Source: an uncultured Saprospiraceae bacterium
GTDB taxonomy: Bacteria; Bacteroidota; Bacteroidia; Chitinophagales; Saprospiraceae
NCBI GenBank assembly: GCA_937872385.1
Contig: CALMSO010000062.1
Coordinates: forward strand, 1 to 64,000
Length of the DNA stretch: 64,000 nt
Reading direction: 5' to 3'
Of the stretch, positions 1 to 9,136 are shown in pieces. A program made the position numbers and the translations under genes. Positions within the stretch are counted from its first letter, which is position 1, and each line of letters begins with the position of its first letter. Under the pieces are notes generated by a model. It saw only the letters and a program-made list of their open reading frames with translations, was not told the origin of the DNA and searched no databases.

Positions 1-847
1 TGACGTAAAGGTAGTCGCGTTCAAAAAAATCATTGGAGACATAGATATCCGGCCAGCCGTCGCCATTTACATCGCCAATCGTGACGCCCAATCCAAAACC
101 AATGGCGCTGGTGTAGATACCCGCCTCTTGGCTCACGTCCACGAATCGGCCGCCGTCGTTGCGATAGAGTTTGTTCCCACCATCGGGGTCGGGTATGTTG
201 CGCTGGTCTTTGATGAGGTCATAGCCACCCACGGGGCGCAGAGAGTTATTGAGCAAATAGCAATCGAGGTCGCCGTCGAGATCGTAGTCAAAAAATACGG
301 CGTGCGTGGACAGCCCGACGTCGGCCAATCCATACGTTTTGGCTTGCTCAGAAAAAGTGCCATCGCCATTATTGACAAACAATTCGTTGTAGCGGTTCTC
401 GCCTTCGGGCTTGCCCGATTTGCAAACGTAGATGTCGAGCCAGCCATCGCCATTGATGTCAACGAAGCTCACACCGGTGCTCCACACTCCAGGCGAAGCC
501 ACGCCGGCTTGCTCGGTAATGTCTTCAAATTGGAAATTCCCCTTGTTCAAATAGAGTTTATTGCCCACCAGATTGCCGCAAAGGAAAATATCAAGCAGCC
601 CGTCGTTATTGATGTCGCCTAAGCCCACACCGCCGCCGTTATAGAAATTGCGAAAAGTGTAAGTGTTATAATCTTCGGTATAATCGAGCCGATTGACAAA
701 ATCAATACCGGTATAAGCTGCCGGCAATTCGGTAAAAAGCGTGGAAAAATCGTTGGTAAATGCCTCGCGGGGCTTGTCGCAGGCGGACAACAGCAAGCTA
801 ATCAGAAAACCAAGGCCTATCCTGTATGGTAAAGTGAAACCCCTCAT
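1..847 (-). CDS. FG-GAP/VCBS repeat lipoprotein (ASPIC/UnbV-type), 3' part outside window
   Basis: The reading frame starts at ATG 845-847 and is still open at base 1, so about 282 N-terminal residues are visible. It begins with a hydrophobic signal ending in LLLSAC, a lipobox, so it is probably an outer-membrane or surface lipoprotein. After that come repeated calcium-binding-like blades: GLGDINNDGLLDIF, VDINGDGWLDIYV, FDYDLDGDLDCYL and IGDVNGDGWPDIYV. This is the FG-GAP/VCBS beta-propeller pattern of the CRTAC1/ASPIC family. Such proteins are often encoded beside SusC/SusD pairs in Bacteroidota, as here, where SusD ends 220 bp upstream. A hairpin terminator lies between them, so it is probably a separate transcript. 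The substrate and exact role cannot be read from the sequence. Confidence 0.85.
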   Translation of the reverse strand, partial: MRGFTLPYRIGLGFLISLLLSACDKPREAFTNDFSTLFTELPAAYTGIDFVNRLDYTEDYNTYTFRNFYNGGGVGLGDINNDGLLDIFLCGNLVGNKLYLNKGNFQFEDITEQAGVASPGVWSTGVSFVDINGDGWLDIYVCKSGKPEGENRYNELFVNNGDGTFSEQAKTYGLADVGLSTHAVFFDYDLDGDLDCYLLNNSLRPVGGYDLIKDQRNIPDPDGGNKLYRNDGGRFVDVSQEAGIYTSAIGFGLGVTIGDVNGDGWPDIYVSNDFFERDYLYV

Positions 848-929
848 AAAAGCAATGTCTTGTTTCTGATGGTGAGCGATGCGCCGTAATGCATCCTCTT
901 TTATTAAAAACGGTACAATTTTCCAGTTG

Positions 930-971
930 CTGGAAAAAGAGGAAGCAAGTAAATGTTGCTTACTTGCTTCC
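930..971 (-). terminator. Rho-independent terminator after susCD
   Basis: A perfect 12-bp stem (941-952 with 960-971, arm GGAAGCAAGTAA) surrounds a 7-nt loop. Read on the minus strand it is followed by TCTTTTT. It lies just downstream of the SusD stop and before the FG-GAP gene. Confidence 0.75.
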
Positions 972-1066
972 TGTGCACATTAGATTCTTATGAAAAAACA
1001 ATCGAAAAGAGAAGTGATGATGCGTTTTTAAGAGACCACCATCCTCTCTTCGATTTTATCCATTCC

Positions 1067-2644
1067 TTAGTAGCCCGGATTTTGTTGCAAATTCGGGTTG
1101 GCACTGATCTGGTTGATCGGAATCGGGAAAATATTTCTTTGCGGTGTAGAAGCCGGCTTGAAGCGCCAAGGGTCATTGTATTTGCCGAGGCGAATCAAAT
1201 CCTGGCGACGCCAGCCTTCGTAGAACATCTCGCGTCCGCGCTCTGCCAACAGGTTGTCAACCGTCAACGTAGTGAACGGCGCTACTCCGGCCCGCTCCCG
1301 AATCTGGTTGACCAAAGTCAGGGCTGCTCCGCTTGCTCCAGTACGGAACTGGGCTTCAGCTTTCATCAGCAGCACGTCGGCATAGCGGAAAATTGGGAAA
1401 TCCACATTCAAGTCAGGCGTAGATTCCGGTGCAAATTCATACTTGCCAATACGGGCACCTGCTTGACGCAATGCGTTGGGTTCCAGTTCGTTAACCTCCG
1501 GAGTGAACGTCAGCGGCTGACCATCGGGGTCGTTTGGCTCGGCGCCAGAATCAATCAAACGAGCGCCGCTCGCATCGAACTGCGGGCCAGCGTGGAAGTT
1601 GCCACGAATCTGCTGATTGCCCGATACGCCCTTGCGAACATCATCATCCGAGTACGACTCGTAAAATTCCTGCAGGGTGCAGTAGCCATTCCAAGGCTGT
1701 TGTTGCAGCCGGAAAGTAGCTTGGCTGCTGTAGTGCAGCGTCATTTGCGCTAAGTTGAAGCCTTGCGCTTCTTGCTCGTCGTAAGGAATCGTGAAAATGT
1801 TCTCTCTCGAAACAATATTATTCGTATTGAAATTCGTAAAGTAATTGGCTTCAAGGTCATAAAGACCAGAATTGATGATATCATCGCAGGCTGCAATTAC
1901 TCTTGCCCATTCGGCCTTCCCCGTGTAGACTTCCGAGTTGAGGTACAATTTCGCTTGCAGGAAACGACCTGCGTAGAAATTCATACGTGCATACGTAGAA
2001 GCATCTTTTGCCACTACCAACTGCGGTACGCTTTCGTTCAGCTCAGCCTCAATAAACTCGAATACTTCGGCGCGGCTGCGCGTGCGCGGGTTCGGCTCAG
2101 AATCGGCAAAACTCACTACAATCGGCACATTACCATAAGCATCGAGCAGCCAGTAGTAAAACAGGGCACGGAGCGTGCGCACTTCAGCAATGAAGGCAGC
2201 CGCCTGCGCTTGCTCTACTTTACCCTCAGCAGTCAGCTGATTGAAAAGCGCGATAACGCGATTGCAGTTATTAACGCCGCCATACAAGAAGCTCCAGCCA
2301 TTTTCGATAGACTCCTCGCGCGAGTTGTACTCGTGGCGGTGTACCCGAATCCATTGACCACCGTCAAACCAGTCGGCTCCGCGGTGCGGAATCATCGCCT
2401 CATCCGAAGAAATTTCTTGCAGTGCGAAGATAGAATTGTGCCCCATCAAGCCATACAAGCTAGTGTAAGTGGCCCCCAAAGCGGAGATAAACTGCTCCTC
2501 CGTGGTCGGGAAGTTGTCCTCTGTCAATTCGCTGAAAATCTTTTCATCGAGATTGGTGCAGGACTGGTTGAAAATCAGCAGCAAGAGCAGCCCCGAAAGG
2601 AGTGCTTTTCCTGCGAAACTAAACCTGTTTATCATAATTACCAT
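1067..2644 (-). CDS. SusD/RagB family nutrient-binding outer-membrane lipoprotein
   Basis: 525 residues, usual for SusD. The N-terminus has a hydrophobic stretch followed by a Cys (LLLLIFNQSC, about residue 29), a lipoprotein signal. The mature start TNLDEKIFSELTEDNFPTTE and later GGVNNCNRVIALFNQL, EVRTLRALFYYWLLDAYGNVPIV and the C-terminal FYEGWRRQDLIRLGKY are classic SusD/RagB motifs. SusD proteins sit on the cell surface as the lid over the SusC channel and capture glycans, peptides or other oligomers. It begins 32 bp after the SusC stop, in the same operon. The ATG at 2642-2644 is used; an in-frame ATG three codons later is equally possible. No glycoside hydrolase is visible, so the substrate is unknown. 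Confidence 0.95.
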   Translation of the reverse strand: MVIMINRFSFAGKALLSGLLLLLIFNQSCTNLDEKIFSELTEDNFPTTEEQFISALGATYTSLYGLMGHNSIFALQEISSDEAMIPHRGADWFDGGQWIRVHRHEYNSREESIENGWSFLYGGVNNCNRVIALFNQLTAEGKVEQAQAAAFIAEVRTLRALFYYWLLDAYGNVPIVVSFADSEPNPRTRSRAEVFEFIEAELNESVPQLVVAKDASTYARMNFYAGRFLQAKLYLNSEVYTGKAEWARVIAACDDIINSGLYDLEANYFTNFNTNNIVSRENIFTIPYDEQEAQGFNLAQMTLHYSSQATFRLQQQPWNGYCTLQEFYESYSDDDVRKGVSGNQQIRGNFHAGPQFDASGARLIDSGAEPNDPDGQPLTFTPEVNELEPNALRQAGARIGKYEFAPESTPDLNVDFPIFRYADVLLMKAEAQFRTGASGAALTLVNQIRERAGVAPFTTLTVDNLLAERGREMFYEGWRRQDLIRLGKYNDPWRFKPASTPQRNIFPIPINQISANPNLQQNPGY

Positions 2645-2676
2645 TGTTTAAATTAAAGATTGAATAAATTGTGTGT

Positions 2677-5673
2677 TTAAAAGCCCACGTTGACGCCGAA
2701 GGTGATCGTACGTGTACGGAAATACGTATTCCGACGATCCAACCCTGGATGCAGCGGGTTTTGCGTCAGCCCCTGGAAACCACCGTTATCGGGGTCGCCA
2801 GCATCACCAAAACGCGGGGAGGGGTCCACACCGGTATAGTTCGTAATAAAGAATACATTCTGACCGGTCAGATAGAACCGCATCCGGGAAATCTTGCTGC
2901 CTTCGCCCATTTTCAGGGTATAACCAATGGTGGCGTTGTCCAACGCGAGGTAAGAAGCATTTTCCACATAGCGGCTGGAGAAGCGCGGCGCATCTGTCAA
3001 ATTCTCGTCAAAAAACTCGGTCTTTACCGAATTTTCAATCGGACGCGAACCCAGCGGCTCATAGAATACGCGGTACATGTTCACCAAGTCGTGGCCAAAG
3101 TCGCCCCGCAGGAAGAAGTTGAAGTCAAAATCCTTGAAGCGGAACGAGTTGTTGAAACCAATCGAGAACGTCGGCAGACCATTGCCAATCACACCGAAAT
3201 CATTCTCGTCAACTACACCATCACCGTTTACATCTCGGAAGATGAACGAACCATCGTCACCTACTCTATCAAAGGTTGGGCCCCAGATTTGCCCCAATTG
3301 CTGCCCTGCTATAACAGCCACAGTGGGGTTATTGTTCAGACCCGGCGCACCCGGCGAAGTGGAAGGATCAAGGATGAAACCACCGCCCTGGAAGAAGCGG
3401 AAGTTGGCATTCGGAGCGGCTACAGTATCAAGCACAGTATTGTAAGTCGAGAAGACAAACCGCGGCTCCCAGCTGAAATTACTGCCTTTGTCGAAGCGAT
3501 AGCCGAGGCTCAACTCTACCCCACTATTGCGCAGAATGGCGTCTTCTAAGTTGGCCCAAGTGCGCGATGCAAAGTTAGGCGGCTGCGGTACCAGTACATT
3601 AAAAATTAAGTCGCGCGTACGACGAATATAGTAATCAATCGAACCCGTCAGTTTGTAATCCAGCATGGCGAAGTCCACCCCAGCGTTAAATTCGCCCTTT
3701 GTTTCCCACTTCAGGTCGGGGTTGGCATTTTGTACGGGTGCAAAAGCAGGAACGAAATCACCATTAAAGAAGAATGATCCACTTTGCGAGAAGCGCAGGC
3801 GCGAAAGGTTGTCGCTCGGCGGCAGGGCACCGGTTTCGCCATAGCCCACGCGCAGTTTCAGGTTGTCCACGCCATTTACATCAAACAAGTTGCTCAGCGT
3901 CACACCACCACTCACGGCAGGGAACAAGCCCCACTGGTTGTTGGCACCAAAACGGGTAGAACCCTCCCGGCGCAAAGAAGCCATCAAGAAGTAGGTATCA
4001 TCGAAATTCAAATTGACACGACCGAAGAAACCGATTATGCGGTTGTTGCCTCGGAAGGTATCGAAAGTTGAACGCCCGCGAGCACGGTCGCGCGAGAAGC
4101 TGATGCGGTTGTAGCTCACATCGTCGGTGATGAAGTCGCCCGTTTCGATGAAGAGGCTGCCATCCTCGATGTCCTGCCAAGAATAACCAGCTAAGGCCGT
4201 CAAGAAGGTTTTGCCAAACTGTACGTTATAGTTTAATGTAGTTTCGAACAACTGCGTATTGCGGTCAATATCGGTACCTCTTACCAAGCCATTGCGGTTG
4301 AAACCACGGAAATAGGCTTGCTTTTGGTAGTATTCGCGGTATTGTTCAGTTTCGCGCAATTGCGAATAGAAGCCCGAAACAGTAAGGCCTTCAGCGATCT
4401 TATAATCCACCCGACCGCTCAGCAAGAGGTCGTTGGTTTGTCCGATGTTTGTACCTTGGCGCTGAATGGCTACCGGGTTGAAAAAGTCGAAGTTTTCTTC
4501 CTGGTAGAATCCGCCGTAGCGATCAAACAGAGGGCTGGAAGGATCCTGCAGAATCGGTGCCGTCGGATTGTACAATACCGCATAACGCAGGGCTTCGGTG
4601 AAGCCAAAGTTGGCGTCGCGGCGCGTCATAGCGATATTGGTGGTGAAGGTCAAACGATCGTCGAGTGCTTTTTGGGTAAGATTCAAACGACCGTTGAGTT
4701 GCTGGAAGTCACTCACGCGAGCGATGCCCTCAATACCCCGGAAGTTGAGCGAAGCACGATAAGTAGTACCGCCACCAGTACCCCCCGATAAGGAGAGGTT
4801 GTGTACGTGCGACGTACCGGTACGGGTTACCTCATCCACCCAGTCGGTATTGGCACCCCGATCGCTACCCGGGCGCAGACGCCGAAAGTCCGCTGCTGAA
4901 GCGGTTTCTACCCGCTTGCCAATGGATTCTGCAGCTACATAGCCATTGTATTCTACCTTGGTAGAACCTCTGACACCTTTCTTGGTCGTAATCAGAATTA
5001 CCCCGGAAGAACCGCGCGTACCATAAATAGCAGCGGCGGAACCGTCTTTCAGTACGTCAATGGATTCGATGTCGTTAGGATCCACCGATTCAAGCGTCGC
5101 ACCAATTACACCGTCAATAACGATGAGCGGCGAGGTGTTGGCACCGATGGTCGAAAGACCGCGCAGACGGATGGTCGTGCCGCCGTTGGGGTCGCCACCG
5201 GGCTTGGAAATCGCCAGACCCGCCACCTTGCCCTGAATGAGCTGGGTGGGGTCGTTTACGTTACCTACGTTGAAATCGTCGGCTTTTACGCTGGTTACAG
5301 CGCTGGTTACTTCGCGCGAGCGCTGAGTACCATAACCTACCACTACGACTTCATCGAGCAACTGACCAGCGCTCAGGGCTACATCCAATACATTGGAAGC
5401 GCCCAGTGTGACGCGTTGGGTAGAATAGCCGGTGTAGGAAAATTCTAGTACGGTAGAGCCTTCCGGTACATTCAAAGAATAAGTACCGTCAAAGTCTGTA
5501 ACTGTACCTGTAGAAGTGCCCACCACGAGGATGCTGGCACCAATCAGGGGATCGCCTGTGGCCTGGTCTGTGACGGTACCACTAACGGTACGCTGGGCAA
5601 ATGTAACACTACCCATCGCCATTATCAGAACGACAAACAACCATTTGGAGCAATAGTCAACTCTAAGTTTCAT
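2677..5673 (-). CDS. SusC/RagA family TonB-dependent outer-membrane transporter
   Basis: 998 residues. A signal peptide ends near VTFAQ. It is followed by a carboxypeptidase-regulatory-like domain (GTVTDQATGDPLIGASILV, about residues 30-110). Next are the SusC plug signature DEVVVVGYGTQ and a plug domain with SIDVLKDGSAAAIYGTRGSSGVILITTKKG (about 120-235), then a long beta-barrel ending in an aromatic residue (FGVNVGF). It imports bulky nutrients with TonB energy and works with the SusD protein encoded immediately downstream. It has a strong, well-placed promoter (5945-5976, minus strand) and therefore a leader of roughly 260 nt. Confidence 0.96.
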   Translation of the reverse strand: MKLRVDYCSKWLFVVLIMAMGSVTFAQRTVSGTVTDQATGDPLIGASILVVGTSTGTVTDFDGTYSLNVPEGSTVLEFSYTGYSTQRVTLGASNVLDVALSAGQLLDEVVVVGYGTQRSREVTSAVTSVKADDFNVGNVNDPTQLIQGKVAGLAISKPGGDPNGGTTIRLRGLSTIGANTSPLIVIDGVIGATLESVDPNDIESIDVLKDGSAAAIYGTRGSSGVILITTKKGVRGSTKVEYNGYVAAESIGKRVETASAADFRRLRPGSDRGANTDWVDEVTRTGTSHVHNLSLSGGTGGGTTYRASLNFRGIEGIARVSDFQQLNGRLNLTQKALDDRLTFTTNIAMTRRDANFGFTEALRYAVLYNPTAPILQDPSSPLFDRYGGFYQEENFDFFNPVAIQRQGTNIGQTNDLLLSGRVDYKIAEGLTVSGFYSQLRETEQYREYYQKQAYFRGFNRNGLVRGTDIDRNTQLFETTLNYNVQFGKTFLTALAGYSWQDIEDGSLFIETGDFITDDVSYNRISFSRDRARGRSTFDTFRGNNRIIGFFGRVNLNFDDTYFLMASLRREGSTRFGANNQWGLFPAVSGGVTLSNLFDVNGVDNLKLRVGYGETGALPPSDNLSRLRFSQSGSFFFNGDFVPAFAPVQNANPDLKWETKGEFNAGVDFAMLDYKLTGSIDYYIRRTRDLIFNVLVPQPPNFASRTWANLEDAILRNSGVELSLGYRFDKGSNFSWEPRFVFSTYNTVLDTVAAPNANFRFFQGGGFILDPSTSPGAPGLNNNPTVAVIAGQQLGQIWGPTFDRVGDDGSFIFRDVNGDGVVDENDFGVIGNGLPTFSIGFNNSFRFKDFDFNFFLRGDFGHDLVNMYRVFYEPLGSRPIENSVKTEFFDENLTDAPRFSSRYVENASYLALDNATIGYTLKMGEGSKISRMRFYLTGQNVFFITNYTGVDPSPRFGDAGDPDNGGFQGLTQNPLHPGLDRRNTYFRTRTITFGVNVGF

Positions 5674-6211
5674 ACATTACTTCGGTTTAGTGAAAAAAAC
5701 TGAAATTACGTTTAGCAATGCTCTTTCAGTTCATGGGACGCTTTAAAGTACTAAATACTTGTTTCAAAGCTCGCTCCGCGAACCCGAAACCTGTCAAAAA
5801 CATTTTTTTTCTAATTAGAAAGGTGATTTACAGTCGCTTATGACCCTATGTGTTTTTTTTACACTAATTTCATTCTGTAAAAATGGAAAATAACACGTAA
5901 AAAAACAAGAACAAGCAAAAATATTTTTCCTAAAAGTTCACAAACAAAATTATATTGGGATTCTCAATATGGCAAAAATAATTTACCTTTCAAAAAAAAA
6001 GGGTAAAACTCTTTGCATTGCGTTACGTTATTGGTGAAAATGTGCTGATAGAAAGCAAACAAAATCCGCCGGGTGTCAGAAAACGTATTATTTTTGATAG
6101 CGCACAGGTAGCAGCATCCGGCAAACGACTATGTAATAATGGCGAAGCGACTCTGGAACCCTACGTTTACTTTTTTCAAGACACTACACTATTCAATTCA
6201 TATCCCGACTT
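5674..6211. other. 538-bp divergent intergenic region (susC leader and promoter)
   Basis: AT-rich region between the divergent susC and protease genes. It holds the susC promoter, an inverted repeat in its spacer and the long susC leader. An open frame at 6018-6215 with a TTG start overlaps the protease start but has no recognisable family and is not called a gene. Confidence 0.6.
5945..5976 (-). promoter_or_regulatory. Canonical Bacteroidota promoter of susCD with internal inverted repeat
   Basis: On the minus strand TTTG (5973-5976), a spacer of exactly 20 nt and TAATTTTG (5945-5952) match the -33/-7 consensus of Bacteroidota sigma-ABfr promoters perfectly. An inverted repeat (ATATTG 5952-5957 / CAATAT 5965-5970, 7-nt centre) lies in the spacer, where a repressor or activator could bind. 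Confidence 0.75.
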
Positions 6212-7444
6212 ATGAGATGTAGGTTATTTCTCTTTCAGGCACTTTTGTTTTGGGCAGTTCTCGGCTGGGCACAGGGCTACGATTTAGAGGTTCGGCGTGG
6301 CGTATCGAGTATCGAAATTCCGTTTGAATACGAAAATAATTTTATCATTGTCAAAGTCATTTTCAATGATGTTTTTCCGCTGAAATTCATTTTCGATACC
6401 GGAGCGGAGCACACTATCCTGACCCGACGAGAAATCACGGATATTTTGCAAATCAATTACGAGCGGCGCTTCCCCATTGTAGGTTCCGACCTAAGCACTG
6501 AGTTGTATGCCTACTTAGCGCGGGGCGTCAATCTTACGCTCAATAAAATGGTGGCGCTCAATCGCTCCATCCTGGTGCTCGATGAAGACTATTTTCGCTT
6601 CGAGGAGTTTGGTGGCATCAACGTGCAGGGCATCATCGGTGCCGACCTGTTCCGGCGTTTTGTAGTGAAAATAGACTACCGCCGTAGGGTTATTACGCTG
6701 TTTGATCCTTCCAAATTTGAGCCGCCCGGCAATCGTTACGCAGAAATCCCCATAGAAATCAGCCGCAACAAACCTTATATGTACGCGCCCACTTCGCTGA
6801 CCAGCGATACGACCATCCAGGGCAAGTACCTGATAGACACCGGTGCCAGCCTTGCGCTGCTGCTCTATACCAATACCCACCCGGCTTTCAATTTGCCGCC
6901 ACAGTATATTCGCAGCAAAATAGGCATGGGGCTGGGCGGCTACCTGCAGGGGTTTCTCGGCAGAATCGAGCAAATTGACATTGGCCCCTTTGGGATGGAC
7001 GGCGTAGTCACCAATTTTCAGGATGTGCCGCCAGGGGCCGACACCTCTATATATATGAATGACCGCAATGGCATCATTGGCAATGAAATCCTGAGCCGCT
7101 TTGAGATTATTATTGATTATATCAACGAAAAAATGTATTTGAAAGCGGGCAAAAACTTGCGGCAGAAGTTTCAATACGACAAGAGCGGGCTAATCATTGC
7201 CGCTTCGGGGGCAGCGCTCAATTCTTTTACCGTAGTGGACATCATAGCCAACAGCCCGGCCGCTCAGGCCGACCTACGCATTGGCGACGAAATCAAAAAC
7301 CTGAATGGGTTGCCCACCAATTTTCTGAGCCTCGGCGACCTGACTAAAAAACTGCGCCAGCGCTCCGGCAAGCGCATTCGTATGGTTATAAAGCGTGGCG
7401 ACGAACGGCTCAAAAAAGAGTTTCGCCTGCGCGAACTGCTGTAA
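6212..7444 (+). CDS. Secreted retropepsin-like aspartyl protease with C-terminal PDZ domain
   Basis: 410 residues with an N-terminal signal peptide (to about residue 21). There are two retropepsin-type half-sites: FDTGAEHTIL with Asp62 and YLIDTGASLALLL with Asp209. Both carry the D-T/S-G motif of aspartic peptidases, each followed by the hydrophobic Gly stretch typical of the fold. Residues about 335-400 form a PDZ domain (VDIIANSPAAQADLRIGDEIKNLNG). Proteins with this two-lobe plus PDZ layout are common in Bacteroidota and are predicted periplasmic or surface proteases; their substrates are not known. It is transcribed away from susC and converges with the next gene, whose stop is 3 bp away. 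Confidence 0.85.
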   Translation: MRCRLFLFQALLFWAVLGWAQGYDLEVRRGVSSIEIPFEYENNFIIVKVIFNDVFPLKFIFDTGAEHTILTRREITDILQINYERRFPIVGSDLSTELYAYLARGVNLTLNKMVALNRSILVLDEDYFRFEEFGGINVQGIIGADLFRRFVVKIDYRRRVITLFDPSKFEPPGNRYAEIPIEISRNKPYMYAPTSLTSDTTIQGKYLIDTGASLALLLYTNTHPAFNLPPQYIRSKIGMGLGGYLQGFLGRIEQIDIGPFGMDGVVTNFQDVPPGADTSIYMNDRNGIIGNEILSRFEIIIDYINEKMYLKAGKNLRQKFQYDKSGLIIAASGAALNSFTVVDIIANSPAAQADLRIGDEIKNLNGLPTNFLSLGDLTKKLRQRSGKRIRMVIKRGDERLKKEFRLRELL

Positions 7445-7447
7445 ATC

Positions 7448-8572
7448 CTATGGCCGCACCACGATTAGGCGTTTAGTGGCAATGGTTTGCCCGCGCTCGT
7501 TTTGTAGGCTGTACAAGTAGGTACCCTTGCGCAAGTTAGAAATATCCACTTTTTCGATCCGTTGACCATTGATAAAATAACGCTCGCTCCAGACCACCGA
7601 GCCGAGAATATTATAAATCGTCAGTTTATAATTGCCGGGCGGCAGGTTAGAAAATTCAAACCGCACATTGACAATGGCCGGATTGGGGAAAGCATACACG
7701 CCGGGCTTGAGCGCCTGCACGTTTTGTACGTCGGTGATGCGCTCGCTGGCACGGTATTCTACACGCAGCGGGCGTTTTCCGGATTTGTCCATGGTTACAA
7801 TGGCAATGGGTTCCTTGACTTCATCGCTAAAAAAATAGTAATACACTGTGGTATCTTTTCTGATAAGTTCAGAATGGGGCATGAGATTGGTAATATCCTG
7901 CCAGCCCAAAAAACCAATGCGGGCATCCACACGCGGCTCGCGTATTTCGGTGCGTTTTTCGCGCAAGACATTGTAAATATCGCCAGGAATAATGAGCTTA
8001 CCCCAAGCGTCCACTACATCCTGCCGGGTAGAAGCGATGCGGATACGCAAGGAATCAGGCGTGACGGGCAACTGGTTGAGTATAAAATCGGGTAAATCAT
8101 CAGTAGAAAAAGCAAAGGAAAAAGCCGAGCGGGCTGTTCTTTCGTCGCGGTAGCGCATGGGCGCCCGGCGCTCGACGATGGGCGGGCTGAAGCGCGTGGA
8201 GGTTTTGATATTGAAACCAAAGGGGTCTTTGCCAAAGCTGCCCACCATTTCATAAGTACCATTGGTGCTGCGGTAGTAAGCTTCCCCTTCGAAGATGAGT
8301 GGTACAAACTGATTGGCATTCGGAAAATCAGCACTTTGCTCGCCTTCGCTGACCCGACGCACGGGTATTTGCCGTACAAACGGTGCCTGCAAGCTAGAAA
8401 AATCCCAACGCAAATCTGCACCGCCAGGCGTGATGGAAATATTGGATGGAAGATTGTCCACTGCAATGAGCAAAGTATCGCCAATGGCTGGAAAATTTTC
8501 TCGAGAAACAGTGATTTGTGCCATAGCTGGCACCACAATGAGCCAGCAAAACCAGCGTAAAAGTTGTTTCAT
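7448..8572 (-). CDS. Secreted protein with T9SS type A sorting domain
   Basis: 374 residues. The signal peptide ends around VPAMAQ. The body (about 20-285) has no family I recognise. The last 80 residues (YAFPNPAIVNVRFEFSNLPPGNYKLTIYNILGSVV in two parts, then DISNLRKGTYLYSL and TKRLIVVRP) form the conserved type IX secretion C-terminal domain. That domain directs passage through the outer membrane and attachment to the cell surface. The gene ends 3 bp from the convergent protease gene. Confidence 0.85.
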   Translation of the reverse strand: MKQLLRWFCWLIVVPAMAQITVSRENFPAIGDTLLIAVDNLPSNISITPGGADLRWDFSSLQAPFVRQIPVRRVSEGEQSADFPNANQFVPLIFEGEAYYRSTNGTYEMVGSFGKDPFGFNIKTSTRFSPPIVERRAPMRYRDERTARSAFSFAFSTDDLPDFILNQLPVTPDSLRIRIASTRQDVVDAWGKLIIPGDIYNVLREKRTEIREPRVDARIGFLGWQDITNLMPHSELIRKDTTVYYYFFSDEVKEPIAIVTMDKSGKRPLRVEYRASERITDVQNVQALKPGVYAFPNPAIVNVRFEFSNLPPGNYKLTIYNILGSVVWSERYFINGQRIEKVDISNLRKGTYLYSLQNERGQTIATKRLIVVRP

Positions 8573-8676
8573 ATGTGTGGTATTTGCGTTTTAGGGATTC
8601 GATTAGCAAAGTTAGCAATTTCCTTGCACAGTGCACAAGCCTTGCTGACCAGCGATTTTACCTACTGCCGCTGGTA

Positions 8677-8708
8677 TTTGGTATTCTTGCTTTTTCAAGC
8701 TAATTTTG
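8677..8708 (+). promoter_or_regulatory. Canonical Bacteroidota promoter
   Basis: TTTG at 8677-8680, a 20-nt spacer and TAATTTTG at 8701-8708 match the consensus perfectly. Transcription should start near 8715. This excludes the in-frame ATG at 8706 and supports the ATG at 8751 as start of the lipoprotein gene. Confidence 0.75.
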
Positions 8709-8750
8709 AATTTTAGAAATATATCCTACAACTTTTTTAAACAAAATCCA

Positions 8751-9095
8751 ATGCAAAAACTCCTGCTTTTTCTGTCTGTCGCCGCCATCCTTACGGGTGT
8801 TGCAGGTTGCAAATCCGGTGCTCCCTCCATTGAAACTATTGCCAAAGAACTCTGTGCCTGCCTGCAACCGATGGTAGCAATGTACGACCAAATGGGTGCT
8901 CAGGTAGCCGAAGATGAAGATGCTTTCATGGAAATGATGGAAGCTTTTGAACGCACCGCCGGTGAAAGCCAGGAGTGCTCCGACGCATTGACCCAAAAAT
9001 ATGGCGACTTGGCCGACCGGCATCAGGAAATTGAGGCAGCTATGACCAAAACCTGCCCGGATGTGATGCAATTGTTGGACGAATTTGGCGAGTAG
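8751..9095 (+). CDS. Small lipoprotein of unknown function
   Basis: 114 residues from the ATG at 8751, chosen because the upstream in-frame ATG (8706) lies inside the -7 promoter box. MQKLLLFLSVAAILTGVAGC is a clear lipoprotein signal with a GVAGC lipobox. The mature part is short, acidic and helical, with repeated Met/Glu (EDEDAFMEMMEAFERTAGE) and Cys residues in ELCACLQPM and CPDVMQLL that could pair. No family recognised. It is followed by the convergent FKBP gene. Confidence 0.75.
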   Translation: MQKLLLFLSVAAILTGVAGCKSGAPSIETIAKELCACLQPMVAMYDQMGAQVAEDEDAFMEMMEAFERTAGESQECSDALTQKYGDLADRHQEIEAAMTKTCPDVMQLLDEFGE

Positions 9096-9136
9096 TTTTG
9101 CGTTTTTTTGGGTGTAATGGTGGCTCAATTGCCTGA

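Noticed and set aside
953..3549. Long open frames on the + strand opposite SusD and SusC
   Set aside because: Antisense shadows of clear SusD/SusC genes with no domains of their own.
6018..6215. 65-codon frame whose stop overlaps the protease ATG (ATGA)
   Set aside because: Only a TTG start, no similarity to a known family, composition like the AT-rich leader; overlap probably chance.
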